From: Coccinella septempunctata
Taxonomy: Eukaryota > Arthropoda > Insecta > Coleoptera > Coccinellidae
DNA length: 64,000 bases
Assembly (NCBI RefSeq): GCF_907165205.1
Contig: NC_058195.1
Span: 18,476,001 to 18,540,000, forward strand
Direction of reading: 5' to 3'
Made by a program: the position numbers and the translations under genes
Notes under the pieces: generated by a model
What the model was told of the DNA's origin: nothing
Databases searched by the model: none
Seen by the model: only the letters and a program-made list of their open reading frames with translations
Part shown: positions 1-11,235 of the stretch, piece after piece
Position numbering within the stretch: position 1 is the first letter of the stretch
Layout of the letters: each line of letters opens with the position of its first letter

Positions 1-2030
1 AAGGATGTTTTCAACAGAAATCAGAAAATTAAGGAATTAAATGATATTGGTCATTTCTCTGTTAGAAGTGTAGAAATTTACACTCTTCAAAGATTTCACC
101 AAATTTCAGATATTTCATTTTTAAAGACTCCTCATGAAAAATATTCTTTCACACTAAATATTTTGTTTCCAAAAGGGTAAACCTGGAGATAAAAGTGTTT
201 GATGAGAGAAAGACACTGTTGAACGATATAAAAGAGGAATTCTGCAAGAGATTTCGAAGAATCATTCTCAATCATTGAAAATATCGCTTCTTCAAGCGAA
301 ATACTACTATGCAATTTCACTGAAAACCGCTTTTATCGAGCAAAAATTGAACCAATGCACCCAAGGGTTATCCTCCTATCAATTTTTTCAGTATCGGTGT
401 TTTCCTGCATGTTAAATCCAAAAACGTTTATATGAAAATAGCCATCACTTTCAAACTGATATGCCATTCAGTTTTTGAATAACGGTTTTTAATAGGCATT
501 GTTTGTAGAATCTTCGAATTGGATCGTGTTATCGTCGTTGGAACGAATTCTATTCGACTAATTCACAGTGATTGAATTCTTGTTGGAAATAATGGTTGAG
601 AGTTTTTATCGGAAAGTTTCCCGCAGAAGAATATGGGTCACACTGTTAAAAAGTAGGTACTTCGAATTATAGAAGAAAGTTGAACATAATTACATAATAA
701 TCACATTTTATTATCGTTCTAATCGGTTTTCCATATATTTCAATAACCTTCTTTTAAATAATGGAAATGGACTAGTAGGAAATCTAAATTGAGAAGTTAA
801 CTGCATGGAACGTGTCGCCATCAATCGAAAGACACTAAACTCACAGTTATTATTCTTCTTATCAATATATACACAATGAAAATAGATAACCATTTCATCA
901 GATCTGAATACCTATCACAAGATAATGTTCAAGTTTATCTATGCTGGTGTCTCTGTACTTTCTGGCTCCCGACGTAGTCACAAGTCACAAAACACCTACT
1001 TTGAAAAAGTTATTGAATTAAAAGAAGATAAGGGTATAATGACTATTTTGTGAAAGTTTTTTTATAAGTAAAACTCTTGATTCTTTGCCAAGCTTTCGAA
1101 TATTCATTTAATTCTTCATCAGTTCTTCTGGAATACAAACATCTGTTATTATTTTACATTCAGTTATTTACTCACTGAATATGAGTTTAGATGTAGGAAA
1201 TTCCGCGAACCTACAAATATCTGGCTTTCAGTTTGAAAATAACATGGATTTTTAACATCACACAATTTCATTTAAAATATCTGTCCCATTTGCAATTTCA
1301 GCTGTCTTCTTTCTCTTCGTGTCAACTTCATCTTTTCTGAATTATAAATATAGTATATTGGCCTTCTGACATATTTAAAAATGACAGCTCTTTTCGTCTA
1401 GCAACGGTACCCTTACCACGTTTAATATAATCGATTCGTATCGAAATGAATATTCCATCGCTCTCACTTCTCACGAATAGAAAGGTTTCACAAAAAAACG
1501 GCTTTCCCATTTGCTGGTCGGTTGGCCACCCTTAACCCACTACACGAAACACCAATTTGCTGACATCGATCACATCCTATTAATTACCGGCAGGTATTTG
1601 CACCACGGTCGATAGGAATTCAAGTTCCTTTCATTCAAAAGGTCTCATTCTCTCCCTGTCGAATTGCTGTTACAATTTATGGATGACGCGTTTGGGACTC
1701 GCAGCTCTGCGGCAGTTTTTTCTACCCCTTGAGGTTCGCCACTCTGAAACTATTCGGAAGGGATTAATTAATTACGGAATCAGCCTTTTCCGGAAGGGCA
1801 GGGAGAATGTTGAAAGCTGTGACAATGACGAATACCCCTATATATTTTTTTTTCTTTGCACATCATTCTGCTGTTAAACTGCGAATGAGATGAGATACGG
1901 AAACTGCATTCAGACTCAACAGGATGGAAGGTTTAGAATTTTCTTTAATTTTCAATGTATTATTCTGAGGCTTCAACTGAAACCTTTAGAATTCGTATCT
2001 TAAGGGGAAGTAGTACATACTATTCGGGAT
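1..2030. other. No recognisable gene
   Basis: AT-rich sequence. The open frames are short (about 60 codons) and low in complexity, and none resembles a known family. I see no tandem repeat, inverted repeat pair or RNA gene. Confidence 0.6.
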
Positions 2031-2081
2031 CAAGACGATCGACATTGGTTGATTCACGGATGCTACCCCAAAGTAGAAACA

Positions 2082-3201
2082 ATGGCGCCGCGACTAATGA
2101 GCACAGCAGAAAATAGCTGTAAAAAATGTAACAAAGATGTGAAAACGTCCGTGACCTTTTATAAATCCAAAAGTACCTTCCATCCTAGCTGCATTTTAAA
2201 GATTAGTGGGATGTATGTAAGTAAAATAGGGGAGATTATATGTTGTAATGACATAACCTCCAAAAAATATAATTGTGAGGAGAAAGAATTAGAAATTCAA
2301 AATGTGAATGTCCGACTTACCGATCTAAATGAAATTTGTTTTGAGAATTCTATAAACCACCAACCTGAAATCATAAATAACAATGAACAACCTTCGGTTC
2401 ATGAAATTGAAGATGTTGACTCACCAGAGGAATGTTGCGGGGACATGGAACAGGTTCCATCGTGTACGCATTGTATGAGATATCAAGATCAATATATGAA
2501 GAAAGAAATAGCGTTGAAAACAAAGATGACAAATCAACTCGAAGAAAGAATATACGAACAAAAACATTTTATAAGGTTGATTGCATCAACAAATAGAGAT
2601 CAAATTGAGATTTACCAAGAAGACGGAATTCGAAACAAACATATACATGACGACAAAAGATCTACAAAGAAACCTACTGTCAGATTGTCCACGCCTACTA
2701 CATCATATGAGAGAAATTTGCGTCAAAATTTCACAAAACATAACAGTACTAAGGAGGAAATAATATGAATTCCTCAGATACAACAAGAACAAAGAATATA
2801 TTGGAGTCATCTGAAAAGGAGAAAACTGATGAAAATGCTTACAAGAATCGTAGAATGGATGTTATAAGGGGTACTGGAACAGCGAGCTGCAATCTCAAAT
2901 CGGCAAATAAAAAAGCATGGTTGTACTTAGGCATAATAAATAAAAATTGCAGAGAGGGAGATGTAGTTGAGTTTATAAAAACAAAGTTTCCAGAAAAAGA
3001 ACGGAACCTGTTGTTGAGAGGATTTCAAAGGAAGATAGTACGAGTGCATCTTTCAGACTAGGCATTGATTTCGATCTATTGGAGAAAGTTAACAAAGGAG
3101 ATTTCTGGCCAGAGGGAATTACTATCAAGAGGTATTTTTTCTCGAAGATATCGAAGGCCAAAAAAAGATTGAATCCACCCACAAACCTTTCAACCTACTA
3201 A
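2082..3201 (+). pseudogene. LINE ORF1-like protein, frameshifted
   Basis: The first ATG in frame is at 2082. The N-terminal part has a PHD-like cysteine/histidine pattern (CKKC near residue 14, then HPSC, then CC). A helical, lysine/glutamate-rich middle includes CTHCMRYQ. The first frame stops at 2768 and overlaps an ATG at 2765 in another frame. That frame carries KAWLYLGIINKNCREGDVVE, which resembles the C-terminal domain of insect LINE ORF1 proteins. A further shift near 3030 continues as FRLGIDFDLLEKVNKGDFWP to a stop at 3199-3201. ORF1 proteins bind element RNA, and this copy cannot make the full protein. Confidence 0.6.
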
Positions 3202-3213
3202 ACATTAAGTCGA

Positions 3214-3486
3214 TTGCGAGAGGTGTTTATGGATTTTGGTCTGGAGGCTAAGTTTGTGGAACCATCGAGGATAACATTGACAAGTAAATCTCTAATTGAT
3301 AATGTGTTTTCGAACGTGAATGATTCTGAGTCACACACCTTCCAAACACTCCTTTCAGACCATAGGGGTCAGATATTAAGCTTTACTGATTACTCTTCTC
3401 CAAAAAAGGTAAAAAAAATCGCCTGTAGGAAAACTGGAAGGTCAAATATAAGTCAACTAAAGAAAACTCTGCAAGAGGTAATATGA
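3214..3486 (+). pseudogene. LINE endonuclease C-terminal remnant
   Basis: The peptide contains SLIDNVFSN and then LSDHRGQI. This matches the end of an apurinic-type LINE endonuclease, where the SDH motif holds the catalytic histidine. It begins right after the ORF1-like frame, so most of the endonuclease (several hundred bases) is missing. The copy is therefore internally deleted as well as frameshifted. Confidence 0.6.
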
Positions 3487-3530
3487 AAATATTCCGAACA
3501 CACGTCAGCCAAAAATGATTTCGATGAATT

Positions 3531-4028
3531 TTGGAAAAAAATAATCCATCATTTCGATTGGAGTTGTCCAGAAATAACAGTTTTGAATCAGATGGAAAAA
3601 GAATGAAAAGGAACAAAAAAAGGAGGGCTATAGTAGAAATGAGGAACCAGTTGGAAGCACTGGAGACAATAATGAAAGTACGTGGGAACGAAATAAGTAA
3701 AAGGGCATATAAAATATATACGAAAGAAAGTACGCCCAGGCATTAACTGAGGAAAAGAAGAAATCCAACATCAAGAGAATTGAAATGGCGGAAAATAAAA
3801 ATGCTGAGATATGGAGGATTATAAGACATGAGAGCAACAGTAGTCCAGATGACCTAAACAGATACTTTGCCGAGGTTGAATCGATGACCTCAGGTGGATG
3901 TATAAGAGTGGAAATTAAGCCGATGCAGTTATTGAGCAAAGCCAAAACAAGATCAGTGAACTTGATTTTTCTACAGAAATGTACAGTTACAGAATTGAGG
4001 AAAGCGATGAAGAAAATAAAACCTAAAT
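3531..4028 (+). pseudogene. LINE linker and start of reverse transcriptase
   Basis: Several short frames carry charged linker sequence (for example AENKNAEIWRIIRHES). They lead into VTELRKAMKKIKPK, the start of the RT region that normally precedes a pro-x-asp-gly-type motif. The reading is cut at 4028 by the PLE insertion and resumes in frame at 9580. Confidence 0.65.
4016..4028. repeat. Target-site duplication of the PLE, left copy
   Basis: ATAAAACCTAAAT here recurs exactly at 9580-9592. The intervening 4029-9579 is the insertion. Confidence 0.85.
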
Positions 4029-4030
4029 AA

Positions 4031-4387
4031 AACTAATACTACTGGCATTAGCGTCCTCCATATTAAACACTCCGGAAACAATATCAGGAAACAGGACTAA
4101 AAAATGAAAGAAACTATGGTTTCATGACAACCGTGGCGACGTTTCGCAAGATGTCTCTTGCTTCCTCAGGCCTACAATTTATTCGAGACATAGTTACAAC
4201 GTATAGTACATGAACAATTTCTTACCAAAGATGTCTAAGAAAACCAATTCATCAATTGATGCAATAAAATACAAAAATGGGTTACCATAAAGAACATGAA
4301 ATCATAGTTTCTTTCATTTTTTAGTCCTGTTTCCTGATATTGTTTCCGGATTGTTCAATATGGAGGACGCTAATGCCAGTAGTTTTA
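4031..4387. repeat. PLE 5' terminal fold-back
   Basis: Bases about 4033-4117 are the reverse complement of about 4287-4387, both containing the start of the PLE (TTTCCTGATATTGTTTCCGG). The piece at 4036-4290 is an inverted version of the 3' terminus at 9361-9579. The PLE 5' end therefore consists of an inverted terminal copy followed by the forward coding copy. Confidence 0.8.
4135..4173 (-). ncRNA. Hammerhead-ribozyme-like motif (PLE 5' copy)
   Basis: On the minus strand the order is GGC, CTGAGGA, one unpaired A, a six-base stem GCAAGA/TCTTGC with loop GACA, GAAACGTC, then GCC. This fits the hammerhead core (CUGANGA ... GAAA ... UH). GGC/GCC would form stem I, and stem III would be almost nil, which usually needs a dimer. 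PLE terminal repeats are known to carry hammerheads. Cleavage activity is inferred, and the extra A before stem II is a weakness. Confidence 0.5.
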
Positions 4388-4933
4388 TTGATGATCTTGG
4401 GGAAGATAGTTTTTACGCTGCAATACGTCGGGCATACGGGACACCAGTTCACGGTCACGTGAAGAAGTGGAAAAATGCAAGTAAAAAATTGGCATCTTTA
4501 AATAATAGAAGAATTTTTCTACTACAGTGTAGAATGAAGGGACTTTTTCCTAATCATATAATCAACAACTTGAAATAAATTTATACACTACAACTTGATG
4601 AACATCCTTATAAAAAAAGGGTTGACAAAATATTGTTTAGGTTTAGAAGTCCTTAATTTAGTCCTTAATTTGGAGTTTAAGATAACGATTTGGAAAATTA
4701 ATGAATTGTGTAAGTCAATAAAAATAGTAAAGGGGGTGTTAAGAAGCTCCCTGTCTGTGTCAGATTTTGATAGGGTTAATGTCATCATGACGAACAGTTA
4801 CAACAATATTTTCAATAGGGTTAAAACTAAGAATATTATAAATCCTAAGAAACTAAAGAAGAAATATACGGTAGAACGTGAAATACGTCATGACAGTAGC
4901 GATGATGTTGGTTTTATATATAACTATACTGAT
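4351..4933 (+). pseudogene. PLE N-terminal coding region
   Basis: It opens MFNMEDANASSFIDDLGEDS and runs to a stop at 4576-4578. It continues in another frame as INELCKSIKIVKGVLRSSLS and later DSSDDVGFIYNYTD, where it is interrupted by the hAT element at 4934. Joining at the hAT target duplication gives NYTDVILPAEV, in frame with the RT part at 6931 onward. The region is the poorly conserved N-terminal part of PLE proteins upstream of the RT core. Confidence 0.65.
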
Positions 4934-5181
4934 CAGTGGCGGATTTACCATAGAGGCTGAGTAGGCTGAAGCCTAGGGCGGCAGATTTTAGGAGGCGGCA
5001 AATTTGGGGACAATTTTTTTTGAACCCATTATAGAAACTGAAATACTTGTATTTCAAAGCTATTTTAATATCTATCTACACTGATTTTCCCGAAATATAA
5101 AAAAAAAACTGAACAAGTAGTGCTTCATTATTTTGTCCTGCATGGTTATTATTTTCCTGTTTCCCTCTTATTTCGCCCGCA

Positions 5182-5400
5182 TTGGACTCTTTACTGAAAC
5201 TTCGTGAGGGTGAAAAATTTTTGGTGATTCTGAATCGTTGGTATGTGTTTCTTCGGTTCTTCCGAAAACACAATTCAAGAAACGTTTGTCCAAATTTCGA
5301 TATAGCAGTTCGTACCTATGGCTCTATGCCACCAGCGACAAATGGTTCGGGTGAGAGAAGCTTTTTTTGCTTTAAAAAGGGTGAAAAGTTAGGTACCTAA
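5182..5400 (+). pseudogene. hAT transposase dimerisation-domain remnant
   Basis: CPNFDIAVRTYGSMPPATNG followed by SGERSF resembles the hAT C-terminal dimerisation region, where a small-residue then ERSFSxLK pattern is typical. A later fragment near 6625 (LLALSIIEE) fits the next conserved stretch. The inserted MITE and decay separate the two. The DDE-like catalytic part is not visible. Confidence 0.6.
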
Positions 5401-5508
5401 GAACCAAACTAAGGCAAGAAAAGCTGAACGCTTTGGTTTTTTTGTGTTTAGAGTCAGAATTAATGAACAAAATTTCACATGACGACATAGCAAAAAGATA
5501 TTTCAACA

Positions 5509-5763
5509 GCGGGTTTCATAGAACTTTGATTTTGCGATCAACGATTTGACAGTCACTTGATTTCTAAAACGAAATCACTGAAACCTTTTCATTTTTGAAT
5601 ATATTGAACAAGTAGCAATTGAGAATAATTTAGTGGACCTATAAACATCATAATTTGATGCGAGAATGATATTCTAAATGATCTTGACTGAATTATAACT
5701 TGAAAACAAAAACAAATTGACGTATTGGTTGATTCCCTGATCAAGCTTTATGAAACACGAGGT
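5509..5763. mobile_element. MITE, GTTTCATA family, copy 1
   Basis: Terminal inverted repeats read about GGGTTTCATAGAACTTTG and, from the right, GTGTTTCATAAAGCTTG. The internal sequence (ACGATTTGACAGTCACTTGA and onward) is shared with 52614-52902 and with parts of the P-like elements at 41.1 and 44.25 kb. It has no coding capacity. Confidence 0.6.
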
Positions 5764-6930
5764 GAGACTTTTATGACTTCCCTTCCTATTTTATTGTCAG
5801 CGTCAGTTAGTTTGTGGCCATATAATACCTACATATAATAATATGAATAGTTGCAGAAAATTTAGGGAGCTTCAAAAAAATAGGGAAGGTCTTTTCTTTT
5901 TTGTACCCCTGCTTATTAGTTACAGCCCCCTCAAGATGGCGCCTGAAAAACAGTTTTCAATTTTTTTTTATCGAAAATCAATAAACTGACACGTATTAAA
6001 TCAAGCAGACATTTTATACGGGCGGTAAGGCATTAAAAAAAATGTTAGGTTCTCTTTGTCTGTGATAGAAAGGGGTAGAAAAAGCCATCCCTGATCTTTG
6101 TTTAGCAAGAAACTTTTTCGATATTTATATTTTACAATGAAAAATTAATTTTGAATAACCAAATCCATTCTCAAAAATAAGGTCTCTTGTGATTTCTTTC
6201 TAAAATTCACCGTATAAAAAAATAATCATGATGATAGCGTGTGTCGTAGAGGATGGAATCATTTCTGTACTAGAATTTATCTAGTAAGCGGATGTAATTT
6301 AGATATGACAACTAACTAGTTTTGATTAACTTTGATTCAGTTACAATTATTTGTTGATTTGGCTATCATCTTGAGAATTTTGTTTACTCATTAAAATGAT
6401 TGTGTGCGCAAACGCAGAAATGTTCGATATCCACTTTGTTTACGGTCTTTTTTTCTGAAAAACCGTGAATTTTCGCAGGATACTACAAAAGACCTTATTT
6501 GTTATTAAGAATGGATCAAGCTATCCAAATTCAATTTTATTATTGTGAAATATGGATATGGAAAAAAGTTTCTTGCGGAACAATGTTTAGGGGTGGCTTT
6601 CAATAGCTAGCACTTTCAATTGCTAGCACTTTCAATCATAGAGGAACGGCACCGAAAACTTCCCCGCATAAAATATCTGCTTAATTTCATTCTTGTCAGT
6701 TTTTCGATTCTCAAGAAAAAATCAAAAACTACCACCCTATTTTATGACAGAGAATTTAATTTTTCGCAACTATTCCTATGCACCATGTATTTATATTTGC
6801 TGTTTGTTTTCATCTTTGCTACTTGTTCTTATAGTTGCTGAACTAAATGCTGAACTTGAACAAAATGATTATGGTAAGGGCGGCAAAATTTGAATAGCCT
6901 ACTGGCGGCAAATATGTAAATCCGCCACTG

Positions 6931-8390
6931 ATACTGATGTAATTTTGCCAGCTGAAGTCAGAGAAATTTTGCAGTTCAGCACTAGTTTCAATGTCCCTTT
7001 CAGGGCTAATGAAGTCCCAATTCCAAGAATTTTGACGGATGTAGAGTTTTTCATATCATCTCAGTCCATATCAGATTCTGAAAAGGATTCACTCAGGTGT
7101 AATTTTGTGAATATTCTTACCAATTACGTGAACACTTTGGATAACAATCCCTCTAGTAGAAACCCTTTTGTGAGTAAGTTTGAAATAACTAGAAAGTTTT
7201 TTGCCTCTCATAAAGATTTGACCGTGATGAGGTCGGACAAGGGTGGGTCAACGGTGATAATGTCTCGTAGTGAATATATGTCAGAGATTGAGAGAATGCT
7301 TCAAGACGTTGATACTTATAGGATTATACTGAAAGATCCTACTTCCAGATTTCAAACGAGAGCAAATCAGTTGATTGATGAATTATATGTAAACGGTTTT
7401 CTAACAGACCAACAAAGAAAGAAAATGAGAAAATTTAACGCTGTTCCACCACTTTTATATTGTCTGAGAAAGACTCATAAACAGTGTCTACACTTAAGAC
7501 CAATTGTTAACGGAATTGACTCTCCATCTTGTAACATTGCTCAATTTGTTCATGATGTTTTGAAGGATGTTATTAGTACTTTTGAATATCAGATAAAGAA
7601 CTCATTCGAATTCGTGGAACAAATAAAAGATTTGATCCTCCCTCCGGGCTATGTGTTGGTCTCCTTTGCTTTGGTGTCCCTTTTTACTAATGTTACACAT
7701 GAGGTGGTCACTCGAATTATTAATAAGAGATGGTATATAATATCGGCCTACACGGTTTTGGACAGGAAGAGTTTTTTGAGTTTAATTGACTTCTTGTTTG
7801 CCTCTAACTATTTTAAATTTAATGGACGTTTCTACTCTCAGATAGATGGCACGACTATGGGAGGAATTGCTAGCCCATCTTTTGCCATACTTGTAATGTT
7901 TGATATTATAGTAACTGTTTTAGATTGTTTGGGGTTTGTTCTTCCCCTGGTCAAATTTTACGTTGATGACCCTATCTTGTCCATACCAGAAGATAAAGAA
8001 ACTGAGGTTCTAAACGCGTTTAACAGTTATCATCCTAAGATTAAGTTCACTGTGGAACGAGAATCGGATAATGCAGTTCCATTTCTGGATGTACTGTTGC
8101 GGAGATCTCATGATCAAAGCTTAATGACGAATTGGTATGTCAAGCCTACCAGTGCTGGCAGGATTGTGAATTATCTCTCCACTCATCCTTTAGTTTTCAA
8201 GATCAATGCTATTTCAAACCTCCTTTTCAGAGCTATCAAACTAAGTGACTCTAAATTTTACAATGACAACATTACGAGAATAAAAAGTATTTTAGAAAAA
8301 AGCAACTACCCTCGTAAATTTTCGGATCTTATTATAAAAAAGATAGTTAATGAAATTAACAAGAAGGAATCAACGAATGTGGGGGAATGA
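6931..8390 (+). pseudogene. Penelope-type reverse transcriptase
   Basis: Translated from the hAT junction, the frame stays open for about 480 codons. Visible Penelope RT landmarks are LLYCLRKTHKQ, RPIVNGIDSPS, VSLFTNV, TTMGGIASPSFAILVMFD, KFYVDDPILSI (the YVDD box) and VPFLDVLLRR. The motif that should read F-D-V-x-S-L-F-T reads FALVSLFT, so the first catalytic aspartate appears to be alanine. The frame ends NVGE at 8390 and shifts into the linker to the endonuclease. The intact family enzyme would copy element RNA at a chromosomal 3' end; this one looks dead. Confidence 0.85.
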
Positions 8391-8885
8391 GGGGGATTCA
8401 GATATTGATGTCGGAAAAAAGATTTATTTTAAGATACCATATATTCCGGGCTTATCTGAACAAATGAGACGTTGTTTAACTAATGAAAATGTAAAGATAG
8501 TATTTTATAACCTAAAAACTATAGGAAAGATCATCTGTAGTAATTTGAATGATAGATTAGATAAAGGACAACTTCAGGATTGATTTATAAGATCCCTTGC
8601 TCAAGTTGCAATAAGGTATATATCGGTCAAACAAGACAGTATTTAAATAATAGGATAAAACAGCATAAAAATGATTTGAAAAATATTACAAATAGGGAAA
8701 AAACAGCACTTTGTTCCCATTACTTTGATGAATCTCATATAATAGATTTTGATAGAGTGAGTGTTTGTGAGAGGGAGAGAAATGGTAAAAAGAGGAATAT
8801 TTTAGAGATGATTTATATTGGTTTATTTGATTCCATGAACTATAGAACGGACACTATTGGCTGGACATTACAATTCCATCATTAG
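8391..8885 (+). pseudogene. PLE linker and GIY-YIG endonuclease domain
   Basis: The linker (YIPGLSEQMRRCLTNENVKI) lies in a second frame ending at 8583. The endonuclease follows at 8580-8885: IYKIPCSSCNKVYIGQT, then R-x6-HKND, CSHYFDESH and the C-terminal ERNGKKRNILEMIYI. These are the conserved features of the PLE GIY-YIG nuclease, including its cysteine pair. At least two frame changes separate it from the RT. Confidence 0.85.
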
Positions 8886-8969
8886 AAAACACAAGTGTCT
8901 TGTTGACCCAGGTTAGGTTATAGAATATTTAGGATATTGTTAATGTTAGTGTATGTATATATAACTATA

Positions 8970-9120
8970 GAATAAAATTAAAAAAAAAAGAAAACTTATG
9001 ATATAGTAAAAGATTATTTATAGAATAAATTATATAATTAAAGAAAAAAAAAATAATAATAATATAAAATATATCAAAATAATATAAAATAAAAAAAAAA
9101 TAATAATAATGATAATACAT
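8970..9120. repeat. A-rich low-complexity tract in the PLE 3' UTR
   Basis: Simple A/T sequence with runs of A and AAT steps between the endonuclease stop and the 3' terminal repeat. Confidence 0.7.
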
Positions 9121-9360
9121 TGAGGATATTTTTTTCACTTATGCGATATTTGTTAACGATATTTATCAAAAATAGACTGTAATATGTAATTGTGAAGAAT
9201 TTTAGATATTGGATGTAAAGTTGTTGTTGTTGTGTTCTGTCGGTTCTTCTGTGTCACCGTATGTTGCTGAGTCGTGCTCAGTTTTTTCGATATCATTGAA
9301 TTTGACTAGATGCTAATTTTGCCCTTTTCCTTTTTTTGCGATTAGCAAGAATATCTTTAT

Positions 9361-9579
9361 GGTAACCCATTTTTGTATTTTATTGCATCAATTGATGAAT
9401 TGGTTTTCTTAGACATCTTTGGTAAGAAATTGTTGATGTACTATACGTTGTAACTATGTCTCGAATAAATTGTAGGCCAGAGGAAGCAAGAGACATCTTG
9501 CGAAACGTCGCCACGGTTGTCATGAAACCATAGTTTCTTTCATTTTTTAGTCCTGTTTCCTGATATTGTTTCCGGATTG
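9361..9579 (+). repeat. PLE 3' terminal repeat
   Basis: Nearly identical to the reverse complement of 4036-4290. It ends TTGTTTCCGGATTG directly before the right target duplication at 9580-9592. Confidence 0.8.
9475..9514 (+). ncRNA. Hammerhead-like motif with a broken core (PLE 3' copy)
   Basis: The plus-strand counterpart of 4135-4173. The core here reads CAGAGGA instead of CTGAGGA, which changes the invariant U of the hammerhead core. The stem II hairpin and GAAAC are kept. It is probably non-functional. Confidence 0.45.
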
Positions 9580-11009
9580 ATAAAACCTAAATCTTCAAAG
9601 GATATTTATGGAATGACCATAACCGTCTCGAAAGAAATATTTCCCTCAATAGAGATACCACTTAGCTCAATCATTACGAAATGCCTACAAAAAGGATACT
9701 TTCCCGAAAAACTTAAGAAAGCAAGAATAGTGCCCGTGTATGAAAAAGGTTCCCCGGAAAACTACCGACCGATCTCAGTCCTCCCTGCTCCGTTAAAGCT
9801 CTTCGAGATGGTTATAAGGGATAGACTAGTCGCCTTCTTCAAAAAACAAAAATTTTCAGCCCCCAACAACATGTTTTTTGACAAATAAATCGGTGGAATC
9901 TGCAATTTCAGAAGTTGTGCAAAATATAAGTAAATCTTTTGATAGCAAAAAAAAAGTAGCCTACAAGTATGCGATCTTTCAAAGGCAATATCAAACATTC
10001 AGTTTTGCTGAAGAAACTTGAGTTCTACGGTGTTCGGGGGGGGGGTGGCATTGGACCCGATAAAAAGTTATCTCACAGATAGAATGCAGCAAACTTGTTT
10101 GGACGAGAAATCTTCATCTTGGGTGAGAGTAGATAATGGTGTACTACAGGAGTGAATACTGGGCCCCATTCTGTTTGTGACATACATCAATGACTTGCCA
10201 GCAAATGTAACAGCTGATCAGTCAATTCTCTTAGCCGATGATACTTCATTCTTAAATGCTGGAGTGGAAGACCAGGAGTTGCGAACAAAGGATGAGAAAA
10301 CAATGGAAGATGCAAAGTCATGGTTTGATGCTAATGTGATGATGATGAATATCGATCAAACTCAGCGGCATCTCTTCGAGACCAAGCCGTTGACTTCTGA
10401 CTGCTCCCTGAAACTGCTTGCTGTTACGTTGATGCCCAACCTGAGCTTCTCACTTCATGTTGATACGCTGATTCCGAGACTCTCAAGAGCAACATATGCT
10501 ATAACAAGAATGAGGCAGTTAGCAGGGCCTGCAGCTGAAAGATTAACGTATTTTGGACACTTCTATGGTGCTCTCAATTTTGGCGTGTGCTTTTGGGGTA
10601 ATTCTCCTGAGAGCACCAGGGTATTCCGAAAACAAAAGATCGCTTTGAGGGTGATGTGCGGAGTAAATGGACGACAAAGTTGTAGGGAATTTTTTCCGAG
10701 AGGGGGCATACTTACCTTGCCGAGTATTTTTATACTTGCCTCCATTCTCTACATTTTCGATCATCAAGAAACAATAGAGAGGAAAAGCTGTCACCATGAG
10801 TATGAAACACGAAATCGTGATCATTTCAAGATCCCATATCACAGAGTGAAGGCTGCTCAGCAGAACGTGAATAACTTGGCTATTAAATTGTTCAATAAGT
10901 TACCTTCCAGGCAGAAACATTGGAGAGGGTACAGATGAAGAGAAAACTCAGAGATATGTTAGTGGAAAGGGCCTGCTATGGTACGCAGGAATTCCTCGAT
11001 GACGTCTGA
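9580..11009 (+). pseudogene. LINE reverse transcriptase, C-terminal part
   Basis: The reading resumes after the PLE. Motifs seen are ENYRPISVLPAPLKLFEMVI, then (after frameshifts at about 9890-10170, including a G10 run near 10037) ILGPILFVTYINDLP, LADDTSFLNAG (the F/YADD box, here LADD) and the thumb and connection region to LFNKLPSRQKHWRGYR. A last shift continues as KRKLRDMLVERACYGTQEFL to a stop at 11007-11009. At least three frameshifts and an in-frame stop make it a fossil. Confidence 0.8.
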
Positions 11010-11235
11010 GAGATCCATTTGATGTATATGTGTTTATTTATATGTATTTGGTTATTTTGAAAGTGTGTTCATATATTGTTATGTGAATTTGTCGTATACA
11101 TATATTTTGTTGACTCCCCATGTAAGTTTGATGGGGTAAAGGGCGCGATGAAAACAGCTCTGTTATGGGGCACAATAGACCTTAAGGTCGCATTGAACTG
11201 TAACCCCTTCTCACTATAACTATAACTATATAAGT
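11010..11235 (+). other. LINE 3' UTR and tail
   Basis: Non-coding. It ends in about three TATAAC-like units at 11211-11233, a typical microsatellite-type LINE tail. Confidence 0.5.

Larger units (their letters stand above)
4934..6930 (+). mobile_element. hAT-family DNA transposon
   Basis: A 1997-bp element. It starts CAGTGGCGGATTTAC and ends with the perfect reverse complement, a 15-bp terminal inverted repeat. ATACTGAT at 4926-4933 and 6931-6938 is a perfect 8-bp target duplication, the hAT hallmark. Subterminal GGCGGCA repeats lie inside both ends. Coding traces of a hAT transposase occur at 5182-5400 and 6620-6893, and a GTTTCATA-type MITE sits between them. The element is decayed. Confidence 0.88.
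4029..9579 (+). mobile_element. Penelope-like element (PLE) with GIY-YIG endonuclease
   Basis: A plus-strand PLE inserted in the LINE with a 13-bp target duplication. In order it has a fold-back 5' terminus, an N-terminal coding part (broken at 4933 by a hAT element), a Penelope-type reverse transcriptase (6931-8390), a GIY-YIG endonuclease domain (8580-8885), an A/T-rich tail and a 3' terminal repeat at 9361-9579. The terminal copies differ in orientation: inverted at the 5' end, direct at the 3' end. This is a known PLE oddity. Frameshifts and stops, plus a changed catalytic residue, show that it is inactive. Confidence 0.88.
2031..11235 (+). mobile_element. Decayed LINE (jockey/CR1-like), interrupted by a Penelope-like element
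   Basis: A plus-strand non-LTR retrotransposon. In order it has an ORF1-like zinc-finger protein, a remnant of an apurinic-type endonuclease, reverse transcriptase, and a 3' UTR ending in a short TATAAC-type repeat near 11211-11233. The element is split at 4028/9580 by a Penelope-like insertion. Joining the LINE pieces restores one continuous frame across the site (IKPK followed by SSKDIYG). The 5' boundary is a guess. Frameshifts, stops and loss of most of the endonuclease show the copy is dead. The clade is inferred from RT and ORF1 style. Confidence 0.75.

Noticed and set aside
8970..9120. Origin or regulatory A/T element
   Set aside because: Explained as the low-complexity 3' UTR of the PLE.
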